This document shows positions 24,950 through 34,699 of a DNA stretch of 64,000 nt, one piece after another (within the stretch, counting starts at the first letter, position 1; each line of letters starts with the position of its first letter). The notes beneath the pieces are model-generated. The model was not told where the DNA came from, ran no database searches, and worked only from the letters and a program-made list of their open reading frames with translations. The stretch lies in IMG/VR virus record IMGVR_UViG_3300042291_001568, positions 52,823 through 116,822 of that record. One strand, 5' to 3'. This DNA comes from a virus. The translations under genes were made by a program, and so were the position numbers.

Positions 24950-26326
24950 ATGTCAAATCTGTGGATAACTCCAGAAGAACTCGGCGACTACGCAGAATCA
25001 GAATACGCCTATGAAGCTGCAAAATCTGCTTCTAATCTTCTTTGGGCGTTGTCTGGTAGAAAGTACAGTGGAACTACTACAGTAACTGAGCGCTATGTAT
25101 GCGTCAACAGGTTGTATCGCTATGGCGCTTCGCTGCGAAATTCTTCTCCACAGCTTCTAAACGGTGAAGTGTACAACATTCCAACAAATGATTTTGACTA
25201 CATGTACGACACAACTTCTGACGGAAGCTCGGCCTCTCGGCGAGTAAAACTTAGAGGCAGGCCAGTTCAGACAATTCATACTATTAGAAATGTTGCAGGC
25301 GACATTGTTGACCCATCTACTTATTATTTAGTAGACCACTCGACACTGCAAGCTACGGCAGGCCAAGCGTGGGTTCCTTGCGACATTGAAGTAACGTACT
25401 CGTATGGTATTGATCCTCCAACGCTTGGCAGAATGGCTGCAAGAACACTTGCACTCGAGTTTGCTAAATTGTGGAATGGCGCCGATGACTGCATTCTTCC
25501 ACAAAGAGTGACGTCTATTTCTCGTCAAGGCGTGTCATACACCTTACTTGACAATCAAGACTTCATTGACGAAATGCGCACCGGACTGTATCCTGTTGAC
25601 ATTTTTTTAAAGTCTGTTAACCCCGACAATGCACGAGCCAAGGCACGTGTGTTTTCGCCAGACATTGCAAAAGCAAGACGGTACACTCCTAAGGCTCTTA
25701 GAGAAGGCGTAAGTGAGTTAGACATTGCAGTGCCGGCAGCAACAACTGGAACTGCTTCATCTAGCGTTTCTTTAGCATCGTTGAACGCTCAGTTTTTAGT
25801 AACTGAGGGAGGGTGGACGCCTTACGCGATTTTGCGAAGCTACTCAGAAAATAAGTCGGTAACACTAACTGGAGCAGTGACTACAGTTGACCCGACTCCT
25901 ACAGCAATCAACTTAGCAACACGGTCAATAGTCTCTAACGTAGCAATAATGACTACATCCGCTGCTCATAATTTGTACGTCGGAACATCAATAACAATTG
26001 CCAACGCACACGCTACTTTTAATGGAACGTACACCGTACTGAGCGTACTTAACTCTACAACATTTACCTACACAAAAACTAACGCAAATATAGCGGAAGT
26101 AGCGTCGGCAGGAACAGTATCCGCAGCTAGTGACACTAGACTGGTGACTACTGTAGGATACGCCGACGCATATAGCGCTATCGGGAAAGTAGACCCAGGC
26201 ACGTACGACGTGTATGCCGACAAGGGAACTGCGCCAAATATAGAAACCGTTCATATTGGGACTGGCAACCTCACAATAGCCTTGGCACCCACTGCGGTAA
26301 CTGCTATCGTTATTGGAGGAAGTTAA
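24950..26326 (+). CDS. Head-to-tail adaptor with a C-terminal beta module
   Basis: 458 residues; ATG 24950 behind GAAAGG. The N-terminal 230 residues (ITPEELGDYAESEYAYEAAK, SNLLWALSGRKYSG, IEVTYSYGIDPPTLGRMAAR, LEFAKLWNGADDCILPQRVT) match the helical head-tail adaptor (HK97 gp6/SPP1 gp15-like) of actinophages. The rest is an unusual extension: a linker, a strand-rich segment, then the recurring beta module (nt 25909-26125; VAIMTTSAAHNLYVGTSITI...FNGTYTVLSVLNSTTFTYT) and a second small beta domain resembling carboxypeptidase-regulatory/SpaA folds. Typical adaptors are about half this length. Confidence 0.8.
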   Translation: MSNLWITPEELGDYAESEYAYEAAKSASNLLWALSGRKYSGTTTVTERYVCVNRLYRYGASLRNSSPQLLNGEVYNIPTNDFDYMYDTTSDGSSASRRVKLRGRPVQTIHTIRNVAGDIVDPSTYYLVDHSTLQATAGQAWVPCDIEVTYSYGIDPPTLGRMAARTLALEFAKLWNGADDCILPQRVTSISRQGVSYTLLDNQDFIDEMRTGLYPVDIFLKSVNPDNARAKARVFSPDIAKARRYTPKALREGVSELDIAVPAATTGTASSSVSLASLNAQFLVTEGGWTPYAILRSYSENKSVTLTGAVTTVDPTPTAINLATRSIVSNVAIMTTSAAHNLYVGTSITIANAHATFNGTYTVLSVLNSTTFTYTKTNANIAEVASAGTVSAASDTRLVTTVGYADAYSAIGKVDPGTYDVYADKGTAPNIETVHIGTGNLTIALAPTAVTAIVIGGS

Positions 26327-26829
26327 TGCCAATAGTTGACACGACTACAATACCGAGCGAAGCAAAAAATGCAAAAGACTTGCTTGATGGCGTTCTTGAC
26401 ACAATTGTTTCAGTGTTTAGCTCGTATAGCGTGCCCCTGCCGTCTCGTCAGTATTGGACAGTAGGCGAGCAAGCAATAGATTGCGAGCAGCTGACAGTTA
26501 CTTTGATTCAGATATACTTAGGAGCGCCTGGCGACCAAGCATCAAGTCCTCAAAAATGTAACGTTCCTAGAAGCGCAGTAATGACTGTTTCTCTTGCTAG
26601 AGAAATACCGACTGTAGGGCAGAACGGAAGGCCACCGTCTTACGATAAAATAGCCCAGGCTGCAGAAATATCGGCAATAGATGCGTGGGTCCTTATGGAG
26701 TCAATTAACGTATTAGATCAATGGGAGCCGGGATCTTTTGGCGTAGGAGTCATAGCCACCGTAGATATTCCACCCCCAGAAGGTGGATTCCAACTTGTAA
26801 ACATGCAATTGACAATGGCGATTCCGTAA
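26326..26829 (+). CDS. Head-tail connector / tail terminator-like protein
   Basis: 167 residues, its ATG overlapping the adaptor stop by 1 nt. Features include QYWTVGEQAIDCEQLTV, Q-x-C-x-VPRSAVMTVSLAREIPTV and a C-terminal GGFQLVNMQLTMAIP strand. This pattern is seen in the minor tail/terminator-like protein between adaptor and gp10-like proteins in actinophages. Assignment rests on synteny and weak similarity; stopper versus terminator cannot be resolved. Confidence 0.65.
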   Translation: MPIVDTTTIPSEAKNAKDLLDGVLDTIVSVFSSYSVPLPSRQYWTVGEQAIDCEQLTVTLIQIYLGAPGDQASSPQKCNVPRSAVMTVSLAREIPTVGQNGRPPSYDKIAQAAEISAIDAWVLMESINVLDQWEPGSFGVGVIATVDIPPPEGGFQLVNMQLTMAIP

Positions 26830-27227
26830 TGGCTGAATACACTAAAATCTATTACGTGTCAAATAAGCTGGGAACGTACCAGTTGCTGAAGTCTCCTGTA
26901 GGTGATGTCGGAATCCATCTAATGAAGATTGGCGAAAAAATCAAATTTGCTGCAAAACGCCAAGTTGGAAAAAATACTGGACTTTTAGCAGCAAGTATCG
27001 GTATGTCGCAGTCGCTCACACCTACTGGGCAGCAAGTAAAAATTGGCTCTCCAGTGAGCTACGCTCTCGTCCACCACGAAGGATCTCGTCCGCATATGAT
27101 TCGTGCAAATGGTGGAATGCTTAGATTTACTTCAAAAGGACGAGTGGTGTACCGCAGGGCAGTGATGCACCCAGGCACTCGGCCAAACAGGTACTTGTCG
27201 GACCACCTGTGGTATGTGTACAGGTAA
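26829..27227 (+). CDS. HK97 gp10-like tail completion / connector protein
   Basis: 132 residues from ATG 26829, which overlaps the previous stop codon (TAATG); longer in-frame starts upstream run inside the neighbour and were rejected. Motifs IKFAAKRQVGKNTGLLAASI and YALVHHEGSRPHMI are typical of the HK97 gp10/neck family, which helps join head and tail. A short intergenic promoter-like region follows. Confidence 0.8.
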   Translation: MAEYTKIYYVSNKLGTYQLLKSPVGDVGIHLMKIGEKIKFAAKRQVGKNTGLLAASIGMSQSLTPTGQQVKIGSPVSYALVHHEGSRPHMIRANGGMLRFTSKGRVVYRRAVMHPGTRPNRYLSDHLWYVYR

Positions 27228-27244
27228 CTACCGCACATGTAGTA

Positions 27245-27253
27245 TGATATATA
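27245..27253 (+). promoter_or_regulatory. Candidate extended -10 promoter before the tail chaperone
   Basis: TGATATATA (TGn plus a TATAAT-like hexamer) lies 42 nt before the ATG at 27296, with no good -35 element. It belongs to a set of similar sites in this window (40541, 45245, 49531, 56349 and, on the minus strand, 63301). Confidence 0.35.
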
Positions 27254-27295
27254 AGTAATAGTCATAAAGACATTAACCAGATACGGAGAAAAAAC

Positions 27296-27649
27296 ATGGC
27301 AAGATACAAAGACTTTGGAAGCGGCAGCGACACACCGGCGCCACCGCTGACATTTAAGATCTATGATGAAGAGTTTTCTTGTAGAACAGAAATGCAAGGA
27401 AAAGCGCTTCTTGATTTGGTCGCCAAATCAACAGGAGCCTCGGACAATCCAGGCGAGTCAGCAAAAGTAATTTCAGAGTTTTTTGCTCTTGTTCTTTTGC
27501 CCGAAAGCAATGATCGTTTTAACGCGCTTACTAAAGACCCAGACCGCATTGTCACCGTAGAAACACTTGGTGAAATTGTTGGTTGGCTCGTGGAGCAGTA
27601 TTCTGACCGCCCTACGCAACGGCCAGAGGTTTTGCCGAGTGGGCAATAG
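27296..27649 (+). CDS. Tail assembly chaperone, upstream frame (gpG-like)
   Basis: 117 residues; GGAG lies 8 nt before ATG 27296. The sequence ALLDLVAKSTGASDNPGESA, FFALVLLPESNDRFNALTKD, ETLGEIVGWLVEQY is the usual short all-alpha tail chaperone found just before the tape measure. It binds the tape measure during tail assembly and is not kept in the virion. A -1 frameshift near the end yields the longer product described next. Confidence 0.85.
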   Translation: MARYKDFGSGSDTPAPPLTFKIYDEEFSCRTEMQGKALLDLVAKSTGASDNPGESAKVISEFFALVLLPESNDRFNALTKDPDRIVTVETLGEIVGWLVEQYSDRPTQRPEVLPSGQ

Positions 27650-28035
27650 ATCTTTGGCCGTACATCAATGGTAAAGCCTTAGTATCTGGCATTAGTCTAG
27701 GAAATCTAGACATGTCAGATATGGTCGATGTTCTCCACTATTTCTTTGAAACGGACTCGACTAGCCTAGTCTCTGGCGAACAGCAAGAAGCGCAGGACTC
27801 TGTGCGTACTGCAATCTACCGCACCTTTTACAATACTGAGTACAAGTACGGGACAAACAAAAATAAAAATAACAATCTATTGCCGCCAGAGTATGACGAA
27901 TTTGAAGACAAAGAATCTCTACCTAACGCATTTGATCCGTTAAAAGGCACAACTAAGAGCTATACCCCAAGTACGTCATTTGATCCCGAGCTGGCTAAGC
28001 CTTTCGGCAGCATACTTGACGAGCCATTAAAATAG
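27628..28035 (+). CDS. Tail assembly chaperone, -1 frameshift extension (gpGT-like)
   Basis: The -1 frame is open from 27607 to the stop at 28033-28035 and gives GFAEWAIDLWPYINGK right where the upstream frame ends, typical of the T part of G/GT chaperones. The first ATG in this frame (27712) is well inside and has no ribosome site. The heptamer GGTTTTG at 27628-27634 is correctly phased for a -1 slip (GTT-TTG to GGT-TTT), but P-site re-pairing is imperfect. The fused product would be about 247 residues. Confidence 0.7.
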   Translation, partial: GFAEWAIDLWPYINGKALVSGISLGNLDMSDMVDVLHYFFETDSTSLVSGEQQEAQDSVRTAIYRTFYNTEYKYGTNKNKNNNLLPPEYDEFEDKESLPNAFDPLKGTTKSYTPSTSFDPELAKPFGSILDEPLK

Positions 28036-28096
28036 GCATTCTTCTTTTGATTTAGAATAGCTATGAAGCATGACGCTGTGAAAGGAGGAAAATGAC

Positions 28097-31000
28097 GTGG
28101 CCGTTGTCGGTACCGCATATGTAGTTGTTCAAGCAATAACTACAGGCTTTACACAGCAAGTTCAGAACGCACTGCAAGGGCTTAATCAGCAGGGGTCAAC
28201 ATCTGGCAACTCTGTAGGCAAGTCATTTTCTAGAGGCGCAGCATCAGGGCTAAGTAGCGCTGATGATGCAGCGCTTGAACTTTATAAACGTCTCAATTTA
28301 CTAATTGAGAAAAGTTATGTTATGTCAGCGGCTGGCGTTGCATTAGCCCAGGTGTTATCTACAGTAGCCTCGGGTTTAGTAGTTTTAGTAGCGCAGGTTG
28401 GAGCAGCAGCGCCTGCGTTAATAGTTCTCCCAAGCATGTTTACAGCAATAGCGCAGGCTGCTATAACGATGAAAATGGCCTTTAAAGGCATAGGCGCCGC
28501 TGTCGGCAGTATAAATAAAGGCAGTAAAGGCGTAAGTCAAATGCCAGCGCTGCTCGAGGCAGCATCGGCTGCTAAGGACAGGCTCACTAGGGCTAAACGA
28601 TCCGTCATAAAAGCAGGCGAAAGGATAATTGAAGTCTACGACGACGAGCTTGAAAGAATCGAGCAGCTCAAGTTCAGTAGCGAAGGCGCAGCGCTTAGTC
28701 AAAAGAAAGCAGCGATAGAACTAGAAAAAGCAAGAGAGACTCTTGCTCGTGTTCAAGACCTTCCGCCGAACTCTCGCGCGCGCAGGTCTGCTGAACTTGC
28801 ATTTGCTGAAGCTGACTTAAACTATAGACAAGCAGTAGACAGAAACAAAGATCTCTCCAAAGAAGTAGACAAAGTAACGCAAAACGGGACCTTAAACAAA
28901 GACCAGCAAGTCAAAAACAGTAAAGCGTATAAAGACGCAGTAGAGGCTGAAACAGACGCAGTATACGAGAGAGAAAAAGCCCAAGAGGCAAAAAATAAAG
29001 CCGATGCGAAAGTTGCCAGTGGCGGAAGTGGCGGTGGAGCCGACCCGATGGCAGACCTCGGGGAATCAGCAAAAGAATTTGCAAAATATCTTGCAAGTCT
29101 AAAACCACTAATTGACGATCTTAGAGTAAAAATACAAGATACTCTTTTTCCAAAGCTAAAAGATGCAATAGAGATTTTGGTTAAAAGCGGACTATTTGAG
29201 ATACTCAATGAAAAATTAGCAGACACTGGTACTGCTATTGGCAACGCTGCCATAGACTTTGCAAAGCTTTTTAGCAATCCTACAAACCTTAAAAACTTTA
29301 GCGATGTCCTAGACACTAACAACAGATCCATAGGAAAAATGGGAACTGTTATGGGCAACTTGGTGACTAGCTTTATTACGCTTCTAGACGCTGCATCTCC
29401 TTTAATTGACAGATTTACTGACTGGGTAGTCGTTCTTACGGATGGCTGGAAAAAAACGTTAGACGCAAAGAATGCCTCCGGCGACTTGACCACTATGTTC
29501 AACAATGCCGGTGACGTTGCGGCACAGCTTGGCGACATATTTGGAAATCTTTTTGGCGCCATCATGAACATCGGTAAAGCAGCGACTGGTCCCGGCAGCG
29601 GCGGGCAATTGCTCTTCGACTTTTTAGAAGAGGCAACGGCAAAGTTTAAAGAATGGACTGGAGGAGCACTAAAAGACGGAAGTCTTGAGGCGTTCTTTAA
29701 GACTACAACTGAAAACTTTATAAAATTACTAGAAATTATTGGCATAGTAGTTGGCGCAATTTTAAAGACAGGCGATGACCCAGGAGTTAGCAAATTCTTT
29801 GACAGCCTCAAGATAGCAGTTCAAACTCTTGCCGATGCTTTAGGCAAATTGTCAGAAGGCGGTATTGCTGAAGGATTCGGTAAGTTCATCGAAAATATGG
29901 CAGGATTTTTCGCAGCTACAGCAGAGTCCGGCAGCATTAAAACGTATTTTAGCGTACTTAACACCGCGCTTGGTTTGCTTGTTACCATTATGTCTACTCC
30001 AGCCTTCCAAACCTTATTTGGAGTACTCGCGACAGTGCATGGCGCGCGACTAGCTTTTAACAGGTTAGGCAAATCAGTAGACTTTGTCACTGGGTACATG
30101 AAAGGCGCTAAACTTAGCGCTCAGTTGTTTACCGGCAACTTTACCCAGGGCTTCAAGAATGCCTACAACGTCACTGGAAAGTTTTCTACAGCATTAAAGG
30201 CTGGAATTACACAGACTAAGGCGTATGAGAAAGCGCAAAAAATCTTGTGGGACGCCCAAAAGTACGGAAAAATGGCATTTGATGGCGTCAAAGGCGCGTT
30301 GACCAAAATGGGCACTGCTATTAAAACCAGTACAATCTACACAAAACTTGCTGGAGCAGCTACTAAAGTGTGGGCCGGTATCCAAGCCGCGTTTAATGCA
30401 ATCATGGCAGGAAACCCAATAGCTTTGATAATCATAGGAATTATTGCATTGATTGCAATTGTCATAATCATGTATAAAAAGTTTGAATGGTTCCGCGACT
30501 TTGTACACACAGTCTTTGACGCTCTCAAAACTGGGTTTAACGCTGTGTGGGAATTCATTAAAGTAATCGGCGAAAAAATAGGTTCATTTTTTGCAGCAAT
30601 CTGGGGCGGCATTAAAGACGCGTGGGACGCTGTGTGGCCTGTTCTTGTGATTGCGTTTAAGGTAGCCGTAGGCTTATTAATGCTTCCGTTTGTGCTTATG
30701 GGAATAGCTATAGCCGCAATATGGACTGCAATTAAAGTCGCGTTTGATTTAGTATGGCCGCTGATCTGGGGTGCAATTAAGTTTGCTTGGGAAAGCATCA
30801 TTAAGCCAATCTTTGATCTAATGCTATCGCTCTTCACTACAGTATGGAATGGCATTAAGGCAGCATTTAATCTTGTATGGGACGGCATTAAGTTTGCGAT
30901 AGATCTTTACTGGAACTACTACATAAAGCCTATTTTTGACTTGATGCTTACCGTCTTTAAGCTCGCATGGGATGGAATTAAAGCCGCATTTACTTTAGTA

Positions 31001-31576
31001 TGGGACATAATTAAAGCAGCAATCAGCACAGGCTGGGGAATAATTAAGCCAATCTTTGAAGCCTTTGGTAAAATCTTTGGCGCTGTTTGGGACGGTATTA
31101 AGAAAGCATTCCAAACAGCATGGGACTTTATTACAAAAGCCGTTGACGGCGCTAAAACAATATTTAGCGGAATTGGCGATGTAATTATTAAAGCTTTTAA
31201 GTCGGCGATTAACTTTATTATTAGAGCATGGAATGCTATCGAGTTTAAGGTTCCGTCTGTGACATTGTTCGGAAAGACAATTGGCGGATTCACTCTTGGC
31301 CTTCCAGACATTCCAGAACTTGCCGAAGGTGGAGTTATTAGGCCGTCGCAAGGTGGGACACTCGCTCGTATCGGTGAGGCCGGCAGGGCAGAAAGAATTG
31401 AGCCACTCGACGCAAATGGTCTTTCAAAAAGAGACAAAGCTCTCATCACGATGTTGTCTGGTGGCGCTGGTGGAATAAACATCACAGTTAATCCATCACC
31501 AGGCATGGATGAAGTAGAATTAGCATCGTTGGTGTCAAGGCAGCTTGCGTTCCAACTTCGCAGAGGAGCTGCATAG
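28097..31576 (+). CDS. Tape measure protein
   Basis: 1159 residues. GTG 28097 is placed 8 nt after GGAGG; the nearer ATG at 28092 is out of frame. It has a hydrophobic stretch at about 75-130, a long coiled coil at about 150-310 (AKDRLTRAKRSVIKAGE...), a strong membrane-like segment near 769-793 (IALIIIGIIALIAIVIIMY), then about 250 residues of Trp-rich repeats (W-x-x-I-K-x-A-F/W). The C-terminus has GGTLARIGEAGRAERIEPL. At roughly 1.5 A per residue the tail would be near 170 nm, supporting a siphovirus. The membrane segment may help DNA cross the host membrane. Confidence 0.93.
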   Translation: MAVVGTAYVVVQAITTGFTQQVQNALQGLNQQGSTSGNSVGKSFSRGAASGLSSADDAALELYKRLNLLIEKSYVMSAAGVALAQVLSTVASGLVVLVAQVGAAAPALIVLPSMFTAIAQAAITMKMAFKGIGAAVGSINKGSKGVSQMPALLEAASAAKDRLTRAKRSVIKAGERIIEVYDDELERIEQLKFSSEGAALSQKKAAIELEKARETLARVQDLPPNSRARRSAELAFAEADLNYRQAVDRNKDLSKEVDKVTQNGTLNKDQQVKNSKAYKDAVEAETDAVYEREKAQEAKNKADAKVASGGSGGGADPMADLGESAKEFAKYLASLKPLIDDLRVKIQDTLFPKLKDAIEILVKSGLFEILNEKLADTGTAIGNAAIDFAKLFSNPTNLKNFSDVLDTNNRSIGKMGTVMGNLVTSFITLLDAASPLIDRFTDWVVVLTDGWKKTLDAKNASGDLTTMFNNAGDVAAQLGDIFGNLFGAIMNIGKAATGPGSGGQLLFDFLEEATAKFKEWTGGALKDGSLEAFFKTTTENFIKLLEIIGIVVGAILKTGDDPGVSKFFDSLKIAVQTLADALGKLSEGGIAEGFGKFIENMAGFFAATAESGSIKTYFSVLNTALGLLVTIMSTPAFQTLFGVLATVHGARLAFNRLGKSVDFVTGYMKGAKLSAQLFTGNFTQGFKNAYNVTGKFSTALKAGITQTKAYEKAQKILWDAQKYGKMAFDGVKGALTKMGTAIKTSTIYTKLAGAATKVWAGIQAAFNAIMAGNPIALIIIGIIALIAIVIIMYKKFEWFRDFVHTVFDALKTGFNAVWEFIKVIGEKIGSFFAAIWGGIKDAWDAVWPVLVIAFKVAVGLLMLPFVLMGIAIAAIWTAIKVAFDLVWPLIWGAIKFAWESIIKPIFDLMLSLFTTVWNGIKAAFNLVWDGIKFAIDLYWNYYIKPIFDLMLTVFKLAWDGIKAAFTLVWDIIKAAISTGWGIIKPIFEAFGKIFGAVWDGIKKAFQTAWDFITKAVDGAKTIFSGIGDVIIKAFKSAINFIIRAWNAIEFKVPSVTLFGKTIGGFTLGLPDIPELAEGGVIRPSQGGTLARIGEAGRAERIEPLDANGLSKRDKALITMLSGGAGGINITVNPSPGMDEVELASLVSRQLAFQLRRGAA

Positions 31577-31617
31577 ATTATGATTATTTATAACCACACG
31601 GTTGAATGGAGACTACG

Positions 31618-33930
31618 GTGACAACATATTTGATAGACGGCGTGACACAGCTGCCGGAGACTGGGGCCACAGGCTGGGGTACGACGCTTAATGCTGCAAT
31701 TGCTGCCATTGACAGTCGTTTTACATGGGTCAATAATGCCGCAACGATTACTTCAGTCCCTGCAGGCAACCTCACCGGGACTACTCTTCCGGCCACAATT
31801 GTAACATCGAGCCTTACAAGCGTCGGCTCTCTTGCGTCGCTGACCGTGTCTGGAAACGCAACTATAGCAGGACTACTAACTGGCGCTACAACTTTTGCTC
31901 TTGTCAATACGACAGCAACAACTGTCAACTTTGCTGGCGCAGCGACAACGCTCAACATTGGCGCTGGTACCGGAACTACGACTGTGAATAACGCACTTGT
32001 TGTCGCTGGAAACCTTACTGTAAACGGCACTACAACAACAGTCAATAGCACAACGCTTACTGTAGATGATAAAAACATTGTCCTAGCAGATACAGCTTCT
32101 CCCACAGACGTTGGCGCCGACGGCGGTGGCATTACGCTCAAAGGCACAACCGACAAAACACTTAACTGGGTAGATGCAACAGACGCTTGGACTTCATCTG
32201 AGCACTTGAATCTCGCCGCTGGAAAAGCTTTCTATATTAGCGGCTCTGGCGTTCTTAGCTCAACCACACTTGGATCTGGAGTCACTGGTTCTTCACTTAC
32301 CAGCGTCGGAACAATTTCGTCTGGCACGTGGAACGGCACTGTAGTCACTGGTCAATACGGCGGCACAGGTGTTGCAAACACGGGCAAGACAATTACTCTT
32401 GGTGGGAACTTAGTAACGTCAGGTGCGTTTGCTACAACTATCACAGCAACTGCTACAACTAACGTAACTCTTCCAACTACTGGAACTCTTGCTACAACAG
32501 CAGATACGACTTATGTCGGAACAACCGCAGTTACTCTTAGCAGAGCATCTGCTGACCTCGCGCTTACTGGAATTTCGAGTGTCACGCTTCCAGGTTCATC
32601 ATCTGGTACGGCACAAATCGTAGCATCAGCCGCTGCTGGAACTGGCACAGTGATTACTTTGCCTTCTGCATCTGGAACAGTTGTAACGACTGGAGATACT
32701 GGGTCAGTCACAGGCACAATGTTGGCTGGATCTATTGCAGATACGAAGCTTAGCACAATTGCAACGGTTGGAAAAGTAAGTAACTCTGCTACAACAGCAA
32801 CCGACGCGAACACCACCAGCGCAATCGTTGCACGCGATGCGTCAGGTAACTTCGCCGCTGGAACAATTACTGCGGCGCTAACTGGCAATGCATCGACAGC
32901 GACAACCCTTGCCACTGCAAGAACGATCAACGGTGTTTCATTCAACGGTTCCGCTGACATAACAATTGCAGTGGCGAGTATTGATGACATTGGCGACGTA
33001 ACAATTACCAGTGCTACGGCCGGCCAATTCCTTAAGTGGAACGGCACTGCATGGATTAACGACGCAGTTAGCGGTGCTACTGTTGCTACCCTTGACGACA
33101 TCACAGATGTAACAATTACGTCAGTTGCCTCTGGCCAATTCCTCAAGTGGAACGGCACCGTATGGGTAAACGACGCGATTGATTTAGGTACAGACACTAC
33201 AGGTTCATATGTAGCATCATTGGTTGCTGGGACAGGTGTAACGCTCACCAATAACTCAGGTGAAGGCGCTACCCCGACTGTAGCCGTTGATACTACGACA
33301 ATTGCACCTCTGGCTTCACCAACATTCACTGGCACGCCATTAGCGCCAACTGCTGCTGCTGGAACAAATAATACTCAAATTGCAACAACTGCTTATGCAG
33401 ATGCGGCAGTAGCAGCACTTGTGGACTCTGCTCCAGCAACATTGAACACACTTGACGAACTAGCAGCAGCGCTTGGAGATGACACAAACTTTGCTACTAC
33501 AACGGCAACTGCAATTGGATTAAAAGCACCTCTTGCTTCACCGACATTCACTGGCACCGTAACTGGAAGCCCTACCGCTGGAACAACAACAACTGGTGCC
33601 AGCGGTATTGGGTATATGGGACTGCCACAAAACTCCGCAACTACAGGTGCTTATGGAATAGTTGCTGCTGATGCTGGGCTACATATTTATTCAACTGCAA
33701 CTCGCACGGTAACTATTCCTGCCAATGCAACGATTGCAATGCCTATTGGTTCAACTGTTGTGTTTGTTGCTGGAACAGGAGCAACAGTAACAATCGCAAT
33801 TACATCAGACACTATGTATTTGGCTGGTACTGGAGCGACTGGTTCTAGAACTCTTGCGGCATTCGGAGTAGCAACTGCCGTAAAGATAACATCAACATCA
33901 TGGATAATCAGTGGAAATGGATTGACCTAA
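31618..33930 (+). CDS. Thr/Ala/Gly-rich fibre-like tail protein with WNG repeats
   Basis: About 770 residues. GTG 31618 has GGAG 6 nt upstream and is preferred over the ATG at 31606. Composition is dominated by T, A, G, S and V in short beta strands, as in trimeric phage fibres. Two units with GQFLKWNGTAWINDAV and GQFLKWNGTVWVNDAI lie at about 32980-33185; a related unit appears in the minus-strand collagen-like fibre. It also has the fibre-type motifs LASPTFTGTP and IATTAYADAAVA. It lies directly after the tape measure, so a tail-tip fibre or receptor-binding role is likely. Confidence 0.75.
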   Translation: MTTYLIDGVTQLPETGATGWGTTLNAAIAAIDSRFTWVNNAATITSVPAGNLTGTTLPATIVTSSLTSVGSLASLTVSGNATIAGLLTGATTFALVNTTATTVNFAGAATTLNIGAGTGTTTVNNALVVAGNLTVNGTTTTVNSTTLTVDDKNIVLADTASPTDVGADGGGITLKGTTDKTLNWVDATDAWTSSEHLNLAAGKAFYISGSGVLSSTTLGSGVTGSSLTSVGTISSGTWNGTVVTGQYGGTGVANTGKTITLGGNLVTSGAFATTITATATTNVTLPTTGTLATTADTTYVGTTAVTLSRASADLALTGISSVTLPGSSSGTAQIVASAAAGTGTVITLPSASGTVVTTGDTGSVTGTMLAGSIADTKLSTIATVGKVSNSATTATDANTTSAIVARDASGNFAAGTITAALTGNASTATTLATARTINGVSFNGSADITIAVASIDDIGDVTITSATAGQFLKWNGTAWINDAVSGATVATLDDITDVTITSVASGQFLKWNGTVWVNDAIDLGTDTTGSYVASLVAGTGVTLTNNSGEGATPTVAVDTTTIAPLASPTFTGTPLAPTAAAGTNNTQIATTAYADAAVAALVDSAPATLNTLDELAAALGDDTNFATTTATAIGLKAPLASPTFTGTVTGSPTAGTTTTGASGIGYMGLPQNSATTGAYGIVAADAGLHIYSTATRTVTIPANATIAMPIGSTVVFVAGTGATVTIAITSDTMYLAGTGATGSRTLAAFGVATAVKITSTSWIISGNGLT

Positions 33931-34580
33931 TGGCTGGCGTACTAGGTGGTCTAATTGGAAGCACGAAAGGCAGGACTGTACCAACTGCTCCAACTTCATT
34001 AAGTGCTGCTCCTGGAGTCAATGTTGCTACGATTTCTTTTACTGCACCTTCAAGTGACGGTGGTTCTGCTATCACGAACTACCAATACTCGTTTAACAAC
34101 TCAACTTTTACTGCGCTAAGTCCTGTTGATACAACAAGTCCAGTAAGTATTACTGGTTTAGGTGAAAATACTGCTTACACTCTTTATTTAAGGGCTGTTA
34201 ATGCTAATGGGGTAGGGGATTCTTCAGCAGGAGTATCGTTTACGCAATACAGTAAACCTCAGGCAACCAACCCATTCAGCATGGATGGGTTCATTGTTTA
34301 TGACAACCCTACAATTTTTTATGTTGATATAACCCCTCAAAATTCGGGTGTTACTGTATCAAGTCCTACTATTCAGCGAAGCACGACAGAAAATTTTGCA
34401 TCTGTCACATCTTTTGCCGCAACACCATCTTCTTTTTCAAGCGGATTTTCAAGCACTAGGGTTTCTGCATCAATAACCTTTCCTACCAATTCCATCTATT
34501 ATTGGCTAAGACCAACATTTACTATTGCTGGTGAGACTTTCATTGGCAACAGCAATATCCGAGTTACCGCCGACTACTAA
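33930..34580 (+). CDS. Fibronectin type III domain tail protein
   Basis: About 216 residues from ATG 33930, which overlaps the previous stop (TAATG). After a Gly-rich lead, residues about 20-110 form an FN3 domain (PTAPTSLSAAPGVNVATISF, SSDGGSAITNYQYS, YTLYLRAVNANGVGDSS). The C-terminal half is another beta-rich domain of unknown type. FN3 domains are common in phage tail proteins and may bind cell-surface sugars. It is translationally coupled to the fibre protein upstream. Confidence 0.75.
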   Translation: MAGVLGGLIGSTKGRTVPTAPTSLSAAPGVNVATISFTAPSSDGGSAITNYQYSFNNSTFTALSPVDTTSPVSITGLGENTAYTLYLRAVNANGVGDSSAGVSFTQYSKPQATNPFSMDGFIVYDNPTIFYVDITPQNSGVTVSSPTIQRSTTENFASVTSFAATPSSFSSGFSSTRVSASITFPTNSIYYWLRPTFTIAGETFIGNSNIRVTADY

Positions 34581-34603
34581 TGAAGCAGCAAGGATACTAA
34601 ACA

Positions 34604-34699
34604 ATGACAATTTTAAAGCAATACGATAGCGGTACTTCACAGTGTGCTATCTATTTTGCTATGGTCTACGTAAAGAAAGCTAGACTATGCCTACTTTAG
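34604..34699 (+). CDS. Possible 31-aa micro-ORF
   Basis: ATG 34604 has AAGGA 9 nt upstream and the frame runs 31 codons to a TAG at 34697, overlapping the Dit start at 34687. Sequence begins MTILKQYDSG. There is no recognisable function. It could serve only as translational coupling into Dit, or be chance. Confidence 0.3.
   Translation: MTILKQYDSGTSQCAIYFAMVYVKKARLCLL

Noticed and set aside
28822-29811. 329-codon minus-strand frame opposite the tape measure
   Set aside because: Low-complexity shadow of codon usage in the tape measure gene, with no family resemblance.
32980-33185. CRISPR-like repeats
   Set aside because: The repeats are in-frame coding units of a fibre protein, not spaced identical repeats.
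32511-33335. 274-codon minus-strand frame opposite the fibre gene
   Set aside because: Val/Pro/Ala-rich reverse image of a Thr/Ala/Gly-rich fibre; no start signal.
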